Assembly (NCBI GenBank): GCA_025351545.1
Contig: JANXVQ010000369.1
Location: 1-10,566 of the forward strand
Direction of reading: 5' to 3'
Length of the DNA: 10,566 nucleotides
Source of the DNA: Spirosoma sp.
GTDB lineage: Bacteria > Bacteroidota > Bacteroidia > Cytophagales > Spirosomataceae
Position 1 is the first letter of the stretch. The number at the start of each line of letters is the position of its first letter. Shown piece by piece: positions 6,947-10,566 of this stretch. The notes beneath the pieces are model-generated. The model worked only from the letters and a program-made list of their open reading frames with translations, was not told the DNA's origin and ran no database searches. The position numbers and the translations under genes are program-made.

Positions 6947-7075
6947 GCTGTTTAAACTTTCTAAACTGGCGATAAAATGAGTGTGGGTTTGTCTTGGCTC
7001 CGGCCGTCGGACCGGGTGGCCGGAGCCAAGACAAAAATCTGGTCATTTCAACGAAATTGGGAAAGTTTAAATAGC
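6947..7075. repeat. Nested inverted-repeat element, MITE-like
   Basis: The outer arms 6947-6961 and 7061-7075 pair over 15 bases with one G.T wobble (6950/7072). Inside, 6988-7005 and 7018-7035 are perfectly complementary over 18 bases around a 12-base loop. The intervening segments are also partly complementary, so the whole 129 bases fold back on themselves. The outer end (GCTGTTTAAACTTTC) recalls terminal inverted repeats of insertion sequences. No transposase is inside and no clear target-site duplication was found. The inner hairpin could also end dipeptidase transcription. Confidence 0.55.
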
Positions 7076-7159
7076 TTGCTTCGCTGACAAACGATAAACA
7101 AAACATTGTGAAGAGACCATAAGCTGCCAGGTCTGTCAACATCTTCGATAAAATATTTG

Positions 7160-7167
7160 TAAATTTG
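7160..7167 (+). promoter_or_regulatory. Candidate -7 element before the MFS gene
   Basis: TAAATTTG matches TAnnTTTG exactly, but no clear TTTG box lies 19-21 bases upstream. It overlaps the TTG at 7165 that would be the longest start of the transporter. If it is a promoter, translation must start further in, for example at TTG 7189. Confidence 0.3.
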
Positions 7168-8448
7168 GGCGAACAAAATCAGGTCATTTTGGTCGTTCCT
7201 TCTCTTTTTAGGCGCCGGGCTTCACGCGGTCCCTCTCTTTATACGCTCTCGTTCTGGTTACTCTCGATTAGTAACTTCCTGTTTTCGGCCAGTTTTTCGA
7301 TGATGATTCCTGAGTTGCCCACCTACCTGACAAAATTGGGCGGCAAGGAATATATCGGATTTATTATTGCACTTTTCACCCTCACGGCAGGATTCTCCCG
7401 GCCATTTAGCGGCAAAATTACGGATACTGTTGGACGGGTGCCAGTCATGGCATTTGGGTCAATTGTGTGTTTTGTCTGTGGTTTTCTATATCCCTATCTG
7501 CTTACCGTCGGTGGTTTTCTGACGCTTCGGCTCATTCACGGCTTTTCGACCGGCACCAAGCCCACGGCTACATCGGCCTATGTGGCGGACATTGTACCAT
7601 CTACTCGCCGGGGCGAAGCGATGGGCATGCTGGGCCTGTTCACCGCGATGGGTATGTCGCTCGGGCCAGCCATTGGTAGCTGGTTGGCCAATGATTTTTC
7701 CATGAATATCATGTTCTGGACTTCGTCGGCGTTTGCGTTATTATCTATTGGTATTTTACTGCAAATGCCCGAAACATTGGCAAATCCGCAGCCGTTTCGA
7801 TTTGGTCTGCTGCGACTGAAAAAGAACGAAATTTTCGATAAGAAAGCCCTGCCGCCATTCATTGTACTGCTGTTACAGTCGTTCTCATCGGGGGTGATAT
7901 TGACTGTGATTTCGGAGGTAAGTTCACCGCTCGGCATCACGAATAATGGACTGTTTTTTACCGTATACACAGTATCATCGCTGGGTGTTCGGCTGCTATT
8001 TAGCCGAACATCAGACCGGTATGGCCGTATACCGGTATTATTTATATCGACTATTGTATTGGCCTTCTCGATGGTACTCCTGATCCTGACCGATTCGCCC
8101 GCGTGGTTCTGGACAGCGGCTGTTTTCTATGGGATGTCGTGGGGGATGAACTCGCCAACGGTAACGGCCTGGACCGCCGACCTGAGCAATGAGAAAACCC
8201 GTGGCCGCGCTATGGCTACAATGTACATTGCGCTCGAGGCTGGCATTGGTTTAGGCGCTCTAACGTCTGGCTGGCTGCATAATCACATTATCGGGAAATC
8301 GGGAATTGATGTTTCATTCGCGGTATCGGGCGTATTGGCGTTGGCTGCGGTTGCGTATCTGGGCTGGTTTTGGCAAAAAGGCTACAGGTCGAGTCGTCAT
8401 AAGTTAAACGATGCCGACGAAGTGGCTTTACTGGACGGTGAACAATAA
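7165..8448 (+). CDS. MFS transporter (drug:H+ antiporter-like)
   Basis: The product of up to 427 residues is a polytopic inner-membrane protein with about 12 hydrophobic helices, the first at roughly residues 25-48. Motif A of the major facilitator superfamily, GKITDTVGR (83-91), lies in the loop between helices 2 and 3, and its echo RTSDRYGRIP (281-290) marks the second half. GMSLGPAIGSW (163-173) resembles motif C of proton-coupled efflux pumps. A basic central loop (about 205-228) separates the halves. Export of small molecules by proton antiport is likely, substrate unknown. No ATG or GTG precedes the first helix; TTG 7165 or TTG 7189 must serve, unless the start was lost. The stop overlaps the next ATG by one base (TAATG), implying translational coupling with the SCEGHF protein. 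Confidence 0.88.
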   Translation: MGEQNQVILVVPSLFRRRASRGPSLYTLSFWLLSISNFLFSASFSMMIPELPTYLTKLGGKEYIGFIIALFTLTAGFSRPFSGKITDTVGRVPVMAFGSIVCFVCGFLYPYLLTVGGFLTLRLIHGFSTGTKPTATSAYVADIVPSTRRGEAMGMLGLFTAMGMSLGPAIGSWLANDFSMNIMFWTSSAFALLSIGILLQMPETLANPQPFRFGLLRLKKNEIFDKKALPPFIVLLLQSFSSGVILTVISEVSSPLGITNNGLFFTVYTVSSLGVRLLFSRTSDRYGRIPVLFISTIVLAFSMVLLILTDSPAWFWTAAVFYGMSWGMNSPTVTAWTADLSNEKTRGRAMATMYIALEAGIGLGALTSGWLHNHIIGKSGIDVSFAVSGVLALAAVAYLGWFWQKGYRSSRHKLNDADEVALLDGEQ

Positions 8449-8873
8449 TGGACGATATTGAACCGAAAATCAGTCCGTTGGTTGATGCGCTGAACAAAAC
8501 CGGATTGGTGCGTACGTTTTCGAGTTGCGAAGGCCATTTTGCACCTGAGAAACAGACACTTGTGGATCGTAATCATGCCGAAGTACGTTTCGTTCCAGCC
8601 GATGGTATTTCAGCAGCAGACGTCGAAAAGTTATTGGCTTATTTATTGACCCGCTTCAAGACACGGCACGGCTTAATTCCCGTAAAGTTAACGGCCCATG
8701 AACTCTACACACCCATAGATGATGAAACGGTTGAGAAAACCTTCGTCCTCGAACTCCGCCCTTTCAACCGCTTCGACTCTCCTGATCGCAAGCGGGCTGA
8801 TATCGATCGGGCCATTGAGCAGATAATACGTATACTAATGTTGTGGCTGGAAGGCCGCGTAGCCAAAGGCTAA
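8448..8873 (+). CDS. Protein of unknown function with SCEGHF motif
   Basis: I do not recognise the family. The 141-residue product has no signal peptide or membrane segment. The most distinctive part is VRTFSSCEGHF (21-31), with Cys, Glu and His close together, a possible metal or catalytic site. It is followed by AEVRFVPA, a predicted beta strand. The rest alternates helices and strands: ADVEKLLAYLLTRFKTRHG, then KLTAHELY, TFVLELRPFNRF, and a final helix DIDRAIEQIIRILMLWLEGR. It overlaps the transporter stop by one base, so the two genes are almost certainly one operon and probably act together. The last codons (8845-8862) form one arm of an inverted repeat with the spacer beyond. It converges on hslU. 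Confidence 0.75.
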   Translation: MDDIEPKISPLVDALNKTGLVRTFSSCEGHFAPEKQTLVDRNHAEVRFVPADGISAADVEKLLAYLLTRFKTRHGLIPVKLTAHELYTPIDDETVEKTFVLELRPFNRFDSPDRKRADIDRAIEQIIRILMLWLEGRVAKG

Positions 8874-8941
8874 TGGTCAAATTGGGGACGGTAAGTGATA
8901 CAAACTAACCTTAATTCCTTCATCTACGCGGCTTTCCAGCC
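8845..8941. repeat. 18-bp inverted repeat spanning the SCEGHF gene stop
   Basis: Bases 8845-8862, inside the last coding segment of the SCEGHF gene, pair with 8924-8941, just beyond the hslU stop on the other strand. There are 18 consecutive pairs; one (8853/8933) is a G.U wobble in + strand RNA and a mismatch in - strand RNA. The loop is 61 bases. It may end transcription between the convergent genes or shield the mRNA 3' end, though it lacks a U-run. Confidence 0.5.
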
Positions 8942-8947
8942 TCAGTA

Positions 8948-10333
8948 CTATAAAATAAACTGACTCAAATCCCGGTTTTTTACCAATCCGTTTAGCTTTT
9001 CGTTCACAAGTTCCTTGGTAACAACAACGTGCGCGTTGGCACCGATAACGTCAGGAATATCGAACATAAAGTCGTTCATAAGATGGCTAAGCACCGTTTG
9101 CAACCGACGTGCACCAATATTCTCGACGTCACCGTTTACTTCAAACGCAATCCGGGCAATTTCTCGCAGGGAGTCATCCTGAAATGTAAGGCCAACATTT
9201 TCAGACGCCAGCATAGCTTCGTACTGCTTGGTGAGGGCGTTCTTTGGCTCTTTGAGAATGTGATAGAAATCATCTTCCGACAAACTTTGCAATTCAACCC
9301 GAATTGGGAAACGTCCCTGCAATTCAGGAATCAAATCGCTGGGTTTGGCTACGTGAAAGGCCCCGGCCGCAATAAATAAAATATGGTCGGTATGGATAAC
9401 ACCGTATTTGGTGTTGACCGCACTACCTTCTACAATCGGGAGCAGATCGCGCTGAACGCCTTCACGACTAACATCTGGCCCACCTCCGCCGTTGCCTGAG
9501 CGGGCCGAGGCTACTTTGTCAATCTCGTCGATGAAAATAATCCCGGTATCTTTGGCTTTTCGGATGGCTTCTTCCTTCACCTCATCCATGTCGATGAGCT
9601 TTGCTGCTTCTTCTTCCAGGAGGATTTTACGGGCCTCCGCAATAGTCACTTTGCGTTTTTTACCGCGTTTGGGCATCATACCGCCAATCATTTCCTGAAT
9701 GTTCATCATCGACATATCATCAACCGCGCCACCCATAATGCCAATGTTTGGCGTTTGGCTTTGCTGCACGTCAATCTCAATTTTTCGATCATCCATTTCA
9801 CCGGAGCGGATTTTATCGCGGAAACGCTCGCGGGTTCGTTCGTTCAGTTCGGCATCGGCGTCTTTCTTCTCATTGTCAAAGCCCGGTTGACCGTTGGCTG
9901 ACTTAACGGATGGAATAAGAATATCAAGAATCGCGTCCTCAACTAATTGCTGCGCTTTGACTTGTACGGCTTCTTTTTTTGCCGCCCGCACCATATTTAC
10001 GGACTGCTCAACCAGATCGCGCACCATGCTTTCCACATCGCGGCCAACATAACCGACTTCGGTAAATTTCGAGGCTTCGACCTTGATAAAAGGCGCGTCG
10101 GCAATTTTGGCTAGCCGGCGGGCTATTTCGGTCTTGCCGACACCTGTCGCGCCAATCATCAGTATATTATTCGGCGTAATTTCGCGTTGCATATCGGCGG
10201 TACTGTTCATCCGACGCCAGCGGTTTCGAAGAGCGATAGCCACATTACGTTTGGCATCGTTCTGTCCGATAATGTACTGGTCTAATTCGGCAACAATTTG
10301 CCGGGGGGTAAGGTCTTTTAGTGATTGGGCCAT
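8948..10333 (-). CDS. hslU: ATP-dependent protease ATPase subunit HslU (ClpY)
   Basis: HslU is the AAA+ unfoldase ring that feeds proteins into the HslV peptidase in the cytoplasm. From ATG 10333 the product is 461 residues, a little longer than the 443 of E. coli. It starts MAQSLKDLTPRQIVAELDQY, with IIGQNDAKRNVAIALRNRWRR next. Walker A is GATGVGKT (61-68), the pore loop is GYVG (94-97), Walker B is IIFIDEID (265-272), and the sensor-2 region has GARR (407-410). The inserted I-domain runs from about 105 to 240 and holds a Met/Gly-rich stretch (198-222). The C-terminal SQFIL is the tail that docks in HslV. The frame is open to an ATG at 10438, but the extra 35 residues lack family support. 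hslV is not in the window. Confidence 0.97.
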   Translation of the reverse strand: MAQSLKDLTPRQIVAELDQYIIGQNDAKRNVAIALRNRWRRMNSTADMQREITPNNILMIGATGVGKTEIARRLAKIADAPFIKVEASKFTEVGYVGRDVESMVRDLVEQSVNMVRAAKKEAVQVKAQQLVEDAILDILIPSVKSANGQPGFDNEKKDADAELNERTRERFRDKIRSGEMDDRKIEIDVQQSQTPNIGIMGGAVDDMSMMNIQEMIGGMMPKRGKKRKVTIAEARKILLEEEAAKLIDMDEVKEEAIRKAKDTGIIFIDEIDKVASARSGNGGGGPDVSREGVQRDLLPIVEGSAVNTKYGVIHTDHILFIAAGAFHVAKPSDLIPELQGRFPIRVELQSLSEDDFYHILKEPKNALTKQYEAMLASENVGLTFQDDSLREIARIAFEVNGDVENIGARRLQTVLSHLMNDFMFDIPDVIGANAHVVVTKELVNEKLNGLVKNRDLSQFIL

Positions 10334-10394
10334 TGAAAAAAACGGAGCGTGTTGTCTGCTCCTTGCCAAAGAAACGCAGGAAACGGAAAAATGT

Positions 10395-10428
10395 GCCAAT
10401 ATTGGCTGTGGTAAATTTGGATATTGGC
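10395..10428. promoter_or_regulatory. Palindrome and repeated half-site upstream of hslU
   Basis: GCCAATATTGGC (10395-10406) is a perfect 12-base palindrome 62 bases upstream of the hslU start. Its right half, ATATTGGC (10399-10406), recurs at 10421-10428, 22 bases apart, about two helical turns. On the - strand a TTTCTTTG downstream of it could be a weak -7 element for hslU. This layout suits an operator, but no known site is recognised. Confidence 0.3.
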
Positions 10429-10444
10429 CCGTTGTCATTAAAAT

Positions 10445-10475
10445 CTTGGGTAAACTTGCTTATACATTATACTTA
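10445..10475 (+). promoter_or_regulatory. Weak candidate promoter for the exported-protein gene
   Basis: CTTG at 10445-10448 stands 19 bases before TATACTTA at 10468-10475. Spacing is right and both boxes are partial matches to TTTG and TAnnTTTG. The implied leader would be only about 10 bases. Confidence 0.3.
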
Positions 10476-10490
10476 TCAACCACTCGAAGC

Positions 10491-10566
10491 ATGAATCTTA
10501 GTCGCTTACTTCTTTTTATTATTTGTATTGCCGCTGCCCGTGCCCAGTCGCCAATCAATTTAATTC
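10491..10566 (+). CDS. Exported protein, N-terminal signal peptide only (partial)
   Basis: The gene runs off the right edge after 25 codons. These read MNLSRLLLFIICIAAARAQS followed by PINLI: a short polar start with one arginine, a hydrophobic core, and an Ala-Arg-Ala site before Gln, a good Sec signal peptide with signal peptidase I cleavage between ARA and QS. There is no lipobox cysteine after the core. The mature protein is outside the window, so function cannot be said. It is divergent from hslU, with 157 bases between the two starts. Confidence 0.7.
   Translation, partial: MNLSRLLLFIICIAAARAQSPINLI

Noticed and set aside
9029..9379. Antisense frame opposite hslU
   Set aside because: It overlaps conserved hslU codons and has no domain or start signal of its own.
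10334..10438. 35-residue extension of HslU from an ATG at 10438
   Set aside because: The protein family starts at the MAQSLKDLTP position; the extra part is more likely the untranslated leader with the palindrome.
1..10566. CRISPR array, tRNA or rRNA genes, or a defence island
   Set aside because: No regularly spaced direct repeats, cloverleaf or rRNA segments were seen, and the gene content is mainly housekeeping.

Overview
The window reads as ordinary chromosomal DNA of a Bacteroidota bacterium, most likely a member of the Cytophagales such as Spirosoma or a relative (an inference). The signs are A-rich translation starts without Shine-Dalgarno sequences, several candidate promoters of the Bacteroidota type (TTTG, 19-21 bases, then TAnnTTTG), a DnaK ending in EEVK after a Gly/Asn tail, and protein sequences typical of that group.

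Layout. Bases 1-1884 hold the conserved translation cluster thrS (3' end only), infC, rpmI, rplT on the + strand. It is interrupted by two large RNA hairpins (126-195 and 919-986) and closed by a strong, probably bidirectional terminator. A nuiA-like nuclease inhibitor gene follows on the - strand. It is divergent from a small DUF937/YidB-like gene, and the shared spacer carries a mirror-image repeat. After another terminator and a leader of about 210 bases comes dnaK, followed by a textbook terminator.

Bases 5452-7164 look less stable. They hold a peptidase M19 dipeptidase whose N-terminal coding sequence is broken by apparent frameshifts (a Tat-like signal sequence is readable in one frame, the metal-binding HNH segment in another), then a nested inverted-repeat element of about 130 bases resembling a MITE. 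Next is a two-gene operon, an MFS transporter overlapping by one base a small protein of unknown function with an SCEGHF motif. hslU, the ATPase of the HslUV protease, lies convergent to it. A divergent gene for an exported protein starts at 10491 and runs off the end.

The genes do not form one pathway. Translation factors and ribosomal proteins sit beside two proteostasis genes (dnaK, hslU). I see no clear undescribed multi-gene system. The most interesting signals are RNA or DNA structures between genes: the 25-bp wobble-rich helix after thrS, the 22-bp perfect hairpin after infC, the mirrored nuiA/DUF937 spacer and the nested palindrome before the transporter. The broken dipeptidase and the SCEGHF protein also deserve attention.
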